This document shows positions 16,049 to 24,632 of a stretch of 64,000 nucleotides of DNA, piece after piece. Positions within the stretch are counted from its first letter, which is position 1, and each line of letters starts with the position of its first letter. The notes beneath the pieces are model-generated. The model made no database searches and was not told the origin of the DNA. It worked only from the letters and a program-made list of their open reading frames with translations. The stretch comes from Coprenecus sp902388455 (GTDB lineage Bacteria > Bacteroidota > Bacteroidia > Bacteroidales > UBA932): NCBI GenBank assembly GCA_963931615.1, contig OZ007032.1, positions 620,001 to 684,000 of the forward strand, written 5' to 3'. The position numbers and the translations under genes were made by a program.

Positions 16049-16900
16049 ATGAGAAAGATTGTAAAAGTCAAGGATATAATTTTCGACAGGAATCTATTCG
16101 TGAATTATCTGTCAGGAACTGTGCTGGATTCGTTGCTGTGCAGTTACCGCGGGCTGCCCAAAGGGGTAAATTACATGGTCATCGGTGACCCTGGTGTAGG
16201 CAAGACCACGGTAGTCCTTGACTTGATGGCCAACATTCATAAGGTCCACCCTGATGCGCGCGTACTTTTCGTCAGTGCGGAGATGAACGAGATAGACCTG
16301 GCCATATACGTGCAGCGCTATCCCAAGTTCGGGGACTTGGACATTATGTTCGTGGAGGCCGATTTTGATTCGGAGGCACACGTCCTTGAGGACTTTGAGG
16401 AGGTGCTGAACGAAGGATGGGATATCGTGGCAGTCGATTCGTTTTATGAACTGCAGGGAATAGTGAAGGAGGAACAGAATATTACTCTCAAGAAGTCCGA
16501 AAGCCTGTTGCTGTCCATCATTAAGAAACAGAATAAGGCCGGAAATTCAAGAGGGGTGCACACTTCGTTCCTGACCATACAGCAGGTCACGAAAAGCGGT
16601 GCATTTATCGGGAGCAACCGTTTGAAGCACATGATAACGGCCATGATGGAGCTTCGGCTGGATAATCCGAAGAATATCTATTCCGACCGTTACATCACAT
16701 TCTCGAAGCACCGCCGCGGCGATGTCGGAGTTAAGCTTTACTTCAGTCTCAGCCGGACCGGTGATGTGTATTTTGACGAGGAACGTTTCCTGAACGATAA
16801 GAAATTACGGAAACTTCAAAGTGAGGTGAGCTCGCAGCTGTATGATTATGCGGACAAATTCAATAAACTATTTAACAATATTCAGGATGATGACAAGTAA
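16049..16900 (+). CDS. RecA/DnaB-like P-loop ATPase
   Basis: 283 residues from the ATG at 16049. Walker A is GDPGVGKTT at residues 46-54 and a Walker B-like segment is WDIVAVDSFYE near 132; a glutamate in FVSAEMNE follows strand 2 as in RadA/DnaB/KaiC proteins. The protein is a single core domain without helicase N-domain or zinc finger. It starts a module of five genes that overlap or nearly touch. Specific function unknown; a DNA-remodelling or regulatory ATPase from a mobile element is plausible. Confidence 0.75.
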   Translation: MRKIVKVKDIIFDRNLFVNYLSGTVLDSLLCSYRGLPKGVNYMVIGDPGVGKTTVVLDLMANIHKVHPDARVLFVSAEMNEIDLAIYVQRYPKFGDLDIMFVEADFDSEAHVLEDFEEVLNEGWDIVAVDSFYELQGIVKEEQNITLKKSESLLLSIIKKQNKAGNSRGVHTSFLTIQQVTKSGAFIGSNRLKHMITAMMELRLDNPKNIYSDRYITFSKHRRGDVGVKLYFSLSRTGDVYFDEERFLNDKKLRKLQSEVSSQLYDYADKFNKLFNNIQDDDK

Positions 16901-17960
16901 GGAATATGAAATCAGGCGTGACGAACTGCTGCGGCAGCAGGCGCCGTTTGTTGTGATGGAGAAGAACGGATTGGTGGCAGAAGGTGAGAATTATTACAGG
17001 ATCGGAGATGTGCCTGTGGAGGTGACAGCTGAAGTGCAGTCTGAACTGGACTTGCTGATAGGGCTGAAGTCAAAACAGAGTAACGGTTTCAGGGATGCCT
17101 ATGGTGACAGGGCGGTGGCTGGTCTGAGAAACAGTTTCGCTATGGCTGACTGCGTGTCTGACTCAAGGAAGTTCGTATTGATTGCCAATCCTTCAGAACG
17201 CATAGTGGACGGGATCGTTCCGATAAGAGAGGAGGTTATACCCATGCGGTCCTTTTTTGATATAGTGGAGATGTTTGCCGATAAGCATGGATACGAGGTG
17301 GATCAGCTTCAGAGTTACGGTAACGCCGTCTATGGGATAATCGTGCGGCTGATGCCTGTGCGCCCGCAGTATGACGCGCCTGTCTTAGATGACGAATTTG
17401 TGACTAACGGGCTGTATATGAAATGGAATATCGGTGAAATTGAACTGGGCAGCTATTATCTCCGCCTGGTATGTCTTAACGGGCAGATGCAGTTGTCAGA
17501 AAAGGCATTGGAGCATGTACACCGCATTGACGACAGACGGGTGGAGGAATTGCTTTGTGCTCCTGACAAGGAGGGAGTGATAGCCAGGAACTGGGATGCG
17601 TTTAAACACGCTGTAGACATAGCAGATGAAACAACCGCGTCGTTGGCGGAAGTTCAGTATGGCAAGAAACTGCTGTTGCGTCACGGAGCTCCGGAGAATC
17701 TGGCCGAACAGTTGATGCCGTACAGCAGGCTGTTGGAGATGTATGGGGCGCAGGGACTTCATGTGCCTGCCCGTCAGGCGAAAAGCGACATCAATATGTA
17801 CGAACTCTTCAATAGGTTGACGGATTTCGCCTCGCATACCACGCTATGGGAGCAGAATGACAGCCGTTCCTCCTGGCTCATGCAGGACAGTATGGAATTT
17901 TTGATGCGCAAGAGAGATATCCGGAATTACTATGATATTTTCTCAGACAGAGCAGTATGA
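16887..17960 (+). CDS. DUF932-like protein
   Basis: 357 residues, starting at either of two consecutive ATGs (16887, 16890) inside the end of the ATPase gene. The segment YYLRLVCLNGQM and the C-terminal block YELFNRLTDFASHTT resemble the DUF932 family of phage and plasmid proteins of unknown function; the match is by eye. No catalytic motif is visible. It overlaps the next gene through ATGA. Confidence 0.5.
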   Translation: MMTSKEYEIRRDELLRQQAPFVVMEKNGLVAEGENYYRIGDVPVEVTAEVQSELDLLIGLKSKQSNGFRDAYGDRAVAGLRNSFAMADCVSDSRKFVLIANPSERIVDGIVPIREEVIPMRSFFDIVEMFADKHGYEVDQLQSYGNAVYGIIVRLMPVRPQYDAPVLDDEFVTNGLYMKWNIGEIELGSYYLRLVCLNGQMQLSEKALEHVHRIDDRRVEELLCAPDKEGVIARNWDAFKHAVDIADETTASLAEVQYGKKLLLRHGAPENLAEQLMPYSRLLEMYGAQGLHVPARQAKSDINMYELFNRLTDFASHTTLWEQNDSRSSWLMQDSMEFLMRKRDIRNYYDIFSDRAV

Positions 17961-18466
17961 TTCAATTTGTCTCAGACATCGGGCACTATGACCTCGTGCT
18001 GAATCTGGCCGCACAGGCCCGTCGTGCATTGTGGATAGGAACGGCGGATATTAAAGATCTGTATGTCCGGCGTGGAGAACAGACATTGCCGTTTCTGGCC
18101 ATCATATCGGAGCTGATAGCGGGTGGAGTGAAAGTCCGGCTGATATATGCCAAGGAGCCCGGACCGCAGTTCCTTAAGGATTTCAGCCTTTATCCGTTGT
18201 TGGCGGAATGTCTTGAGCGCATGCTGTGTCCCCGCGTGCATTTCAAGATAGTCCTTATAGATTCCGTATTGTGTTACCTTGGAAGCGCCAATTTTACAGG
18301 AGCCGGCATGGGGATGAAATCGCCGTTGCACCGTAATTTCGAGGCGGGAATCCTGACGGATGACAGTTATGTAATAACATCATCCGAGAAGGAGTTTGAC
18401 AAGGTGTGGCGCGGATCTGAGTGCCGTCTGTGCAGACGCAAACAATATTGCCGTCATGAATTATGA
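17957..18466 (+). CDS. Single-HKD phospholipase D-like nuclease with cysteine tail
   Basis: 169 residues. One complete HKD motif, H95-x-K97-x4-D102, followed by GSANFTGAG (109-117). PLD-like nucleases with one HKD motif work as dimers on DNA or RNA. The C-terminus has C-x2-C-x5-C (C156, C159, C165), with a further Cys in the LCPRVHF segment before the HKD, a possible metal site. A paralogue at 29911-30462 shares the same motif order and cysteine spacing. Start and stop overlap both neighbours by four bases. No signal peptide, so cytoplasmic. Confidence 0.85.
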   Translation: MIQFVSDIGHYDLVLNLAAQARRALWIGTADIKDLYVRRGEQTLPFLAIISELIAGGVKVRLIYAKEPGPQFLKDFSLYPLLAECLERMLCPRVHFKIVLIDSVLCYLGSANFTGAGMGMKSPLHRNFEAGILTDDSYVITSSEKEFDKVWRGSECRLCRRKQYCRHEL

Positions 18467-19221
18467 ATAATATGGATAAACCAAAAGCGATGATCAGGTT
18501 GCAGGAAGAAGATTACTGCTATCCGTTGGCGGATATCTCGCATCTGTCGGATGAGGAAAAAATGAAATTGCGCATAAGGGGCATGCACATCCCCAAGTTG
18601 CTTAATTCTGATGAGGAATTTGAACAGTGGGTGTCGGTGTTTACTCCGTGGAACTGGCATGTGACCATACCTGAAGGCGGTTTTGATGCTCTTAATGGAG
18701 AGGATAAGCAGAAAGTCATGCACGGGGCCGCTTACGAGCGCAGGATGTGGTATCACAACAAACATTTCAAGGCGTGGCAGAAGGAGCATCTTCAGCCCTT
18801 GGTGGATGAACTGGTAGAAGAGGCGGCTAATGCCCCTCAGTATAGCTGGGAAGGTCTGTATTCTTTGGAACTTAAGAAACTGCGTTGTATGCGGGCGTAT
18901 TTCTCCCATTCCGTTATAGCTGACAAGGATGGAAATTTCGGGTTTAACCGCTGGATAGATATCTGTATCCGTCTGTTGGAATTTCTGGAGAGGGACGGGA
19001 ACAATATTCCGGAAGAGCAGGTTCTGCGTATGAATATTAGGAATATCGGGGATCTGGTGTCATCAGGCGTGGTTGAGGATTACAAAAGCGTGCCGGCCTC
19101 GGTGACAGATGATGAATATGGCTTGGATAAAGCCTATTACGGCCGGAAAATTTATGTCCGCAAAATGGAACGGTTGTATTACAGGATACGCCTTTGCAAG
19201 ATGCGGGACTGGTGGGAGTAA
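18463..19221 (+). CDS. Unknown protein of the ATPase/PLD module
   Basis: 252 residues, starting at 18463 or at a second ATG at 18472. It is rich in Trp, Tyr, Arg and Glu (for example VFTPWNWHVTIP and YERRMWYHNKHF) and ends in RIRLCKMRDWWE. No family recognised; the composition recalls uncharacterised phage proteins. The reading frame is tightly coupled to the PLD gene and is followed at once by the methyltransferase. A function within the module must be inferred from its partners. Confidence 0.7.
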   Translation: MNNMDKPKAMIRLQEEDYCYPLADISHLSDEEKMKLRIRGMHIPKLLNSDEEFEQWVSVFTPWNWHVTIPEGGFDALNGEDKQKVMHGAAYERRMWYHNKHFKAWQKEHLQPLVDELVEEAANAPQYSWEGLYSLELKKLRCMRAYFSHSVIADKDGNFGFNRWIDICIRLLEFLERDGNNIPEEQVLRMNIRNIGDLVSSGVVEDYKSVPASVTDDEYGLDKAYYGRKIYVRKMERLYYRIRLCKMRDWWE

Positions 19222-19231
19222 GAATATTGTA

Positions 19232-19720
19232 GTGCCGCAGAGCGGACGGGGCTTTTTCGGTATTGGTATCGAGTATCCGCGCACGGCTAAGAATGTCGGA
19301 ACATTGTGGCGGACGGCCCATATCATGAAGGCCGATTTCATGTTTGTTATAGGTCATTATAAACCGGTAGCGACAGATACGTTGAGGAGTTGGAGGCATG
19401 TCCCTCTGTTTGAGTATGAGAGTTTCGGGCAATTTTACAGTTCGCTGCCCAAGGATGCGCGATTAGTGGGCATTGAATTGGATGAGCGCAGTGTCCCGCT
19501 CGCCGGATACAGGCATCCGGAGCGTGCGGTATATCTTCTCGGTTCGGAAACGGACGGCCTGTCGCCGGAGGCACTGGAGCATTGTGCGGATGTGGTGCAG
19601 ATACCCGGAGAGTTCTCTCTCAACGTGTCGGTGGCCGGGAGCATAGTCCTCTATGACCGGCTGTTGAAAAACGGTGGTTTCGGAGTAAGTATTTACGGTA
19701 GACAAACTTATGAGGAATAG
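19232..19720 (+). CDS. SPOUT (TrmH-like) RNA methyltransferase
   Basis: 162 residues from a GTG at 19232; an ATG at 19154 would overlap the previous gene by 68 bases. The family N-terminus RGFFGIGIE and the knotted SAM-binding motifs NVGTLWRTA, YLLGSETDGL and LNVSVAGSIVLYDR are present, so it should 2'-O-methylate a tRNA or rRNA ribose. The short length fits small TrmH-like proteins. Whether it works with the preceding four genes or is simply the next gene is open; the spacing favours co-transcription. Confidence 0.85.
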   Translation: MPQSGRGFFGIGIEYPRTAKNVGTLWRTAHIMKADFMFVIGHYKPVATDTLRSWRHVPLFEYESFGQFYSSLPKDARLVGIELDERSVPLAGYRHPERAVYLLGSETDGLSPEALEHCADVVQIPGEFSLNVSVAGSIVLYDRLLKNGGFGVSIYGRQTYEE

Positions 19721-19736
19721 ATTGTTTTGTGAAATC

Positions 19737-20873
19737 TTAATTACCGAGATTTAATAGTCCGAGTTGAGAAGGAGCAATTATAAACATGATTATCTTATCT
19801 ATCAAATCCAATAAGTAGTATTCAAGAACGAATTGAAATTTATAATCGCTGCAGGACCATAGTTGAACTTCTCTGGATGCATAGAAGTAGTAGGCGTTAT
19901 ATTCATTGCGGTAGTTAAAATTATGATTGTATCTATCGTAGTAGCGGTCTGTTTTGAAGAACAGTTCGAATAGGTTGGTTAAAAACTCATTTGAAAAATA
20001 CGGAATGTCTTCATCGACTTTGTGAATTCCGTAGCGGAAGAATGTCTTTTCATAGTCTTCCGTTTTCGGATAAAGTTCCATCAGGCATCCTAATTTGTAA
20101 ATCTTGCGTTCTTTTGACTCCCATTGGAATATTATATCTATGCATTTGTCTTTAATCTCAATATCGGTAATCAAATCTTGGCTGTAGCGACTCTTAATGG
20201 TTTTTTCCCAATTCGCAGGTATTTCCTTGTAGTTGATATTATCTGCATTGTTATTAATTACATTGTTCTTAAAATCATTTTCATTAATCTCCTTTTTGAA
20301 TAATTTTAATGATATGTTGATAAATCGACGCATTTCCGGTTCGTTAAAGCATAAGTCATTAACATCTTTTTCCAGCCAATCACAAATGTTTTTTCTAGTA
20401 ATACTTACAAATCGGTTTTTAAAATCATCCCTATAATCAGTTGCGATTAATCTATTATCCAAGCGGATCCAAGATTGATTATTCGGGTCTTTTTTACCAT
20501 CTGTTATGTATATGATGTAAACATCTTTCTCAAGATAGTGTGCACCATTTACGCTTCCGTCAATGTATCTGGCCAGTTGGCTGTGGCCGTCACTTGCATT
20601 ATTTATTTTGTTCTCTATGATAATTCTGTAGTCGTTGTCATTTATCAATACATCAATTTCGTACTTCTCTGCTTCGATAGTAGGTGTGTTAACTGGAAGA
20701 TTTGAAAACACAGGAAATCTATTGACAGAAACGCTGTCAGCCAATTTTAAGAAGCTCTTGAAAACAGAATAATTTTGGTTCGAGTAGTTCAAAATAGCAG
20801 CAATGATGCTGCTGTAAAGTTCTTCGGTCTTGTTTTTATTAACATTGATGCCATTGATGGTTAAGTCGTTCAT
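19737..20873 (-). CDS. PD-(D/E)XK nuclease superfamily protein
   Basis: 378 residues. The catalytic core is D74 in EIDVLI, then E87-x-K89 in IIIENKI, with upstream glutamates E18-E19, the arrangement of PD-(D/E)XK nucleases (a PF14281-like group). The C-terminal half is rich in Tyr, Phe and Asn and unrecognised. The gene is visibly AT-rich compared with its neighbours, a sign of recent acquisition. It stands alone with its own promoter and converges on the methyltransferase gene. A restriction or anti-phage role is plausible but unproven. Confidence 0.75.
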   Translation of the reverse strand: MNDLTINGINVNKNKTEELYSSIIAAILNYSNQNYSVFKSFLKLADSVSVNRFPVFSNLPVNTPTIEAEKYEIDVLINDNDYRIIIENKINNASDGHSQLARYIDGSVNGAHYLEKDVYIIYITDGKKDPNNQSWIRLDNRLIATDYRDDFKNRFVSITRKNICDWLEKDVNDLCFNEPEMRRFINISLKLFKKEINENDFKNNVINNNADNINYKEIPANWEKTIKSRYSQDLITDIEIKDKCIDIIFQWESKERKIYKLGCLMELYPKTEDYEKTFFRYGIHKVDEDIPYFSNEFLTNLFELFFKTDRYYDRYNHNFNYRNEYNAYYFYASREVQLWSCSDYKFQFVLEYYLLDLIDKIIMFIIAPSQLGLLNLGN

Positions 20874-20896
20874 AATTTAAAAATTAATAATATTTT

Positions 20897-20929
20897 CAAA
20901 TATAGTGTAAAAATTCTCACTTAAGTCAA
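20897..20929 (-). promoter_or_regulatory. Promoter of the PD-(D/E)XK nuclease gene
   Basis: Minus-strand TTG (complement of 20927-20929) and TATATTTG (complement of 20897-20904), 22 bases apart; the start codon follows after 23 bases. Confidence 0.65.
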
Positions 20930-21038
20930 TTATTTTGCCTGTGCTGTGTTTCGACATAAGTCAGCGGTAATATTGCAGCCTGAAAGTACCGATTTATTAA
21001 CAGGCTCTTCCGTAGGGTTGGGCACAAAACAAAGCACT

Positions 21039-21182
21039 ATGTACACTTTAAATTTTCCAAATGGCAATGTCCAGACTTATTCGAATCTGAGTGATTTGCA
21101 AAATGCGGCAAAACTTTTAGGCGGTGAAGCCAAGCAGATCCGCATAGGTAGCAAGGAGTATGTTTTTATTCCTAAGAAGTAG
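21039..21182 (+). CDS. Small protein of unknown function
   Basis: 47 residues from the ATG at 21039; the frame extends upstream to 20946, but that part looks non-coding. The protein has a regular beta-alpha-beta look (YTLNFPNG, LSDLQNAAKLLGG, KQIRIGSKEYVFIPK). No family recognised. It precedes the phosphoesterase gene by 33 bases. Confidence 0.45.
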   Translation: MYTLNFPNGNVQTYSNLSDLQNAAKLLGGEAKQIRIGSKEYVFIPKK

Positions 21183-21215
21183 ATAGAATGGTAAAGAATT
21201 TACTATTTTTGAAAT

Positions 21216-21887
21216 ATGGAAAAGGCGACGATAGCGATAGGCGACGTGCACGGGCTGGACCTGTGGCGGGATGTGGTGGAGGCGCATCCGGAGTGCAGGG
21301 TAGTGTTTCTTGGGGACTATCTTGATCCATTCTTCTATATGTCGAAGGTAAGACTTTTGGAAAATCTGCGGGAAATCATTGACTTTAAGAGATCGCGACC
21401 GGAGGATTCGGTGCTTCTGATGGGTAATCACGATCTGCACTATTTTTGCGGGGAGGCGTCGCCGGCTTCCCGCTTTGATGCAGGGATTGCGGGTGAGGCT
21501 TCTTCATTATTCTTGGATAATTTGGACTTGTTCCAGTATGCTTTTCAGGATGGGGAGTATCTGTTCACTCATGCCGGTGTGTCGCAGTTGTGGTTCGATT
21601 ATGATTTTCGCGGAGAGGCTTCGCGGTCTATTGCGGAACAACTCAATCATCCGGAGGCAGATCAGGTGGCTGCGCTGCATCGTGTCGGGTCTGCCCGCGG
21701 TGGCCGTGCATGTGATACAGGGGGCATATTCTGGGCAGATAAAAGCGAGCTGGAGGAGCCTCTGTACGGCTTCACCCAGATAGTCGGGCATAACCGGGTC
21801 GCGGAAGTGACCGAGCATACCGGCCCAGGCGGCGGCAAGATCGTGTTCTGCGACTGCCTCCGCAACGGTCTTTATCTTTATATTTGA
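21216..21887 (+). CDS. Calcineurin-like metallophosphoesterase
   Basis: 223 residues with the metal-binding motifs in order: GDVHG (9-13), GDYLD (33-37), GNHDLHY and the later THAG and GHNR histidines. The signature is that of PPP-type/ApaH-like phosphoesterases; the substrate cannot be inferred. It lies four bases before the exonuclease gene, suggesting joint expression. Confidence 0.88.
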   Translation: MEKATIAIGDVHGLDLWRDVVEAHPECRVVFLGDYLDPFFYMSKVRLLENLREIIDFKRSRPEDSVLLMGNHDLHYFCGEASPASRFDAGIAGEASSLFLDNLDLFQYAFQDGEYLFTHAGVSQLWFDYDFRGEASRSIAEQLNHPEADQVAALHRVGSARGGRACDTGGIFWADKSELEEPLYGFTQIVGHNRVAEVTEHTGPGGGKIVFCDCLRNGLYLYI

Positions 21888-21891
21888 GCCC

Positions 21892-22386
21892 ATGAAAGAT
21901 TTTGCAGCCATAGATTTCGAGACAGCCAATGAACAGCGTACCAGTGTGTGCAGTGTGGGAGTAGTGGTTGTGCGGGGCGGAGAGATAATAGACCGCTTCT
22001 ACAGCCTCATACGGCCCGAGCCGGAGTATTACAGTTACTGGAATACCCGGGTGCACGGCCTTACCTTGGAGGATACTGCCGATGCGCCGGTATTCCCCTA
22101 TGTGTGGGAGAAGGTGGCTCCACTGATAGAAGGGCTGCCGCTGGTGGCCCACAACAGTCCGTTCGATGAGAGCTGCCTGAGGGCGGTGTTCCAGGTGTAC
22201 CGCATGGATTACCCGGAGTATGTTTTTCATTGTACCTGCAGGGCTTCCCGCCGTATTTTCGGGACTGAACTGCCCAACCACAGGCTTGAGACCGTGGCAG
22301 CCCGCTGCGGCTATGACCTCAAGCACCACCATCACGCCCTGGCCGACGCCGAGGCCTGCGCCGCCATTGCCGTGAGGATTTTATAA
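21892..22386 (+). CDS. DnaQ-like DEDDh 3'-5' exonuclease
   Basis: 164 residues, a free-standing exonuclease domain. Exo I is AAIDFETA (D8, E10), Exo II is LVAHNSPFDES, and Exo III is HHALADAEA with the catalytic His and Asp. It removes nucleotides from 3' ends of single-stranded DNA or RNA; without a polymerase domain the target may be repair intermediates or small RNA fragments. Co-transcribed with the phosphoesterase. Confidence 0.9.
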   Translation: MKDFAAIDFETANEQRTSVCSVGVVVVRGGEIIDRFYSLIRPEPEYYSYWNTRVHGLTLEDTADAPVFPYVWEKVAPLIEGLPLVAHNSPFDESCLRAVFQVYRMDYPEYVFHCTCRASRRIFGTELPNHRLETVAARCGYDLKHHHHALADAEACAAIAVRIL

Positions 22387-22455
22387 ATTTTTCAAATTTT
22401 TTATAAATGTGCCATTATGTTGCTCATGTGCGTGCGACCTTTGCTGCGTAAAAGT

Positions 22456-22464
22456 AAAGGAGGA
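22456..22464 (+). promoter_or_regulatory. Strong Shine-Dalgarno sequence
   Basis: AAAGGAGGA, five bases before the ATG at 22470, is complementary to the 16S 3' end (CACCTCCTTT at 59612-59621). Such sites are rare in this window and in Bacteroidota generally. Confidence 0.6.
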
Positions 22465-22469
22465 TAGAC

Positions 22470-24560
22470 ATGAGAACACTTATTCAATTGATCAAGGCGG
22501 CAGCGGTAAAGCTGCGTGACAGTAAGTTGAAGCGACTGGGCGGTAAGGAGATAACTGCTCAGCTGGATATGATGGCCCAGCGCCTGGGACTGGATAACAA
22601 GGGTGAGGCGGTGGTGTTCACTGCCCTTTTTGACAGGAGTTGCGCGGGCAGGTGCAGCGACCTGGAGGATCTGTCATCTTATTTCGGCTGCACTCAGTTG
22701 GAGGTTATGGAGTATGTGCCGTTTGTCAAGTCATTGTTGGAGAAAGGGCTTGTGGTGCAGACCGACTTGAGCGAGTGCCGTCTGACCAATCAGAATTTCT
22801 TAGTGGCCAATCACGTGATCGGCAGCGTGCTGGAGAACCGCAGGCCGGAGCTCCGCAAGTCCCGGATTCTGGAGAAGGAGTTCGACCGTTACGATTTCTG
22901 CCGGCTGGTGGACTCGCAAGTGCAGGACAGAGACGTGATGTCGGAGTCTCTCTTCCAGTTCGTGGATTCCATAGAGCGGGAGAACAGCGGGATGCCGCTG
23001 GTCAGGGAACTGGCGGCTGTCGTGGAGGACCTTCCGGCCAGGACATTGTTCTACGAGATGAGTTACGACTTTTTCAGCAGTGACGGAAGCGGCAGGTCGG
23101 ACCTTTCTTCCACTCTCCGGGATATGTACGAGGCGTACGGGGTGCGGTTCCGGGAGCGTAAGTCGTTGCTGGACGGAACGCATCCGCTGGTCCGTGCCGG
23201 ACTGGTGGAGGTCTCAGGGGACAGTGACAGCCTTGAACTGACGGTCGCGGGACAGCGGATTTTTCTGGGAGAGGATTTCGGTATATTCGGAAAGCAGTAC
23301 ACGGGTCTGGACAGGTTCTCGTTTGCCCGTGAAGTCAGCGAGTATGTCCATGGCAGTGCTCATGAGACAAAGAGTCCCAAGGCTTTGGACAAATTGGCCG
23401 AGAAGATCCGGCTGATGGAGGATTCCAACGGCAGTCTGGAGTGTCTGGCAAAAATTAAAGGTCTTATAGCGGAGGAGGATATCCGCGCACTCTTCTATAT
23501 CGTTTGCAATGCTTGTGCCGGGGGTGGCTCGGTCAGTCTGAATAGGGAACTTAGTTCTGTGTATCCTATTAAGGAACGCAATGCTGCTTTGAAGGCCTTC
23601 AAGGAGGAAAAACACAAATTGCAGAGTCTGGATCTTGCGGAGGTGGTGACTGAAAGCAGTCTCTTTGGGGAATATACAGTCCTGAAACTGACCGATAAAG
23701 GGAGGATGCTGTACTTTGAGGAGGATGCGGAACTGTTCATGGAGAAGCCCGACAAAAAGGAACTCATCCTTTCGAAGGATATCAAGGAAAAACGGCTGTT
23801 TTTCTCCGGGAAGGAACAGGAGCAGCTGCGGCTGGTGGGTGATACTCTGCAGGAGCGGAATTATCAGTCACTGGTAGCCCGGCTGGAGGAGAAAGGGCTG
23901 GCCAAAGGCATCGCGGTCCTGCTTTATGGTGCTCCTGGTACCGGCAAGACCGAGTCGGTGCTGCAATGGGCGCGGGAGAGCGGCCGGGACGTGGTGCATG
24001 TAGATATCAGTGCAGCCAAAAGTATGTGGTACGGGGAGAGTGAGAAGATCGTCAAGGATATCTTCACCCGCTATAAACGGCTGTGCCGCCACTCTCAGAT
24101 AAAGCCGATACTGCTGTTCAACGAGGCGGATGCCATATTCTCGAAGCGGAAGGCGGTAGGTCACGGCGGGAGTATCGACCAGACCGAGAACACTATTCAG
24201 AACATTATTCTTGAGGAGATGGAGAAGCTGGAAGGAATACTGATAGCGACCACGAACCTGGCTGACAATCTGGACCGCGCTTTCGAGCGCCGTTTCCTCT
24301 TCAAGATCCGCTTCGAGAAGCCGTCAGTAGCGGTCAAGCGCAGCATCTGGCTCGACAAACTCCCGGGCTTGAGTCCGGACGATGCCGCCCGTCTGGCATC
24401 TGAGTACGATTTCAGCGGCGGCGAGATAGACAACGTGGTCCGCAAGGCGACTATGATGGAGGTCCTGGACGGTACCCCTCCCTCCATCGAGACCATTGCT
24501 GGCCTTTGCGGTGAGGAGAAGATCGGCAAGGAACGGACTCGGATCGGTTTTGGCAATTGA
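22470..24560 (+). CDS. Large AAA-family ATPase with winged-helix-like N-terminal region
   Basis: 696 residues. The first ~480 are helical and contain stretches suggestive of winged-helix repeats (LEDLSSYFGCTQLEVMEY, for example), without a known enzymatic domain. The AAA core has Walker A GAPGTGKT (487-494), sensor 1 IATTNLADNLD and arginine finger FERRF. Walker B reads LLFNEAD (548-554): the usual Asp is Asn551, while the catalytic Glu552 is retained. This variant occurs in related Bacteroidota proteins. Substrate is unknown; AAA proteins of this type remodel protein complexes. It has an exceptional Shine-Dalgarno sequence. Confidence 0.8.
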   Translation: MRTLIQLIKAAAVKLRDSKLKRLGGKEITAQLDMMAQRLGLDNKGEAVVFTALFDRSCAGRCSDLEDLSSYFGCTQLEVMEYVPFVKSLLEKGLVVQTDLSECRLTNQNFLVANHVIGSVLENRRPELRKSRILEKEFDRYDFCRLVDSQVQDRDVMSESLFQFVDSIERENSGMPLVRELAAVVEDLPARTLFYEMSYDFFSSDGSGRSDLSSTLRDMYEAYGVRFRERKSLLDGTHPLVRAGLVEVSGDSDSLELTVAGQRIFLGEDFGIFGKQYTGLDRFSFAREVSEYVHGSAHETKSPKALDKLAEKIRLMEDSNGSLECLAKIKGLIAEEDIRALFYIVCNACAGGGSVSLNRELSSVYPIKERNAALKAFKEEKHKLQSLDLAEVVTESSLFGEYTVLKLTDKGRMLYFEEDAELFMEKPDKKELILSKDIKEKRLFFSGKEQEQLRLVGDTLQERNYQSLVARLEEKGLAKGIAVLLYGAPGTGKTESVLQWARESGRDVVHVDISAAKSMWYGESEKIVKDIFTRYKRLCRHSQIKPILLFNEADAIFSKRKAVGHGGSIDQTENTIQNIILEEMEKLEGILIATTNLADNLDRAFERRFLFKIRFEKPSVAVKRSIWLDKLPGLSPDDAARLASEYDFSGGEIDNVVRKATMMEVLDGTPPSIETIAGLCGEEKIGKERTRIGFGN

Positions 24561-24565
24561 TTCTA

Positions 24566-24597
24566 TTTGGATGTATAGTTGAGTTTTAATAACTTTG
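24566..24597 (+). promoter_or_regulatory. Consensus promoter of the DUF262 pair
   Basis: TTTG (24566-24569), exactly 20 bases, TAACTTTG (24590-24597). The first DUF262 ATG is 35 bases downstream. Confidence 0.85.
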
Positions 24598-24632
24598 TAT
24601 AGTTGTAGTATGAGTAATTTAAAGACATTCAT

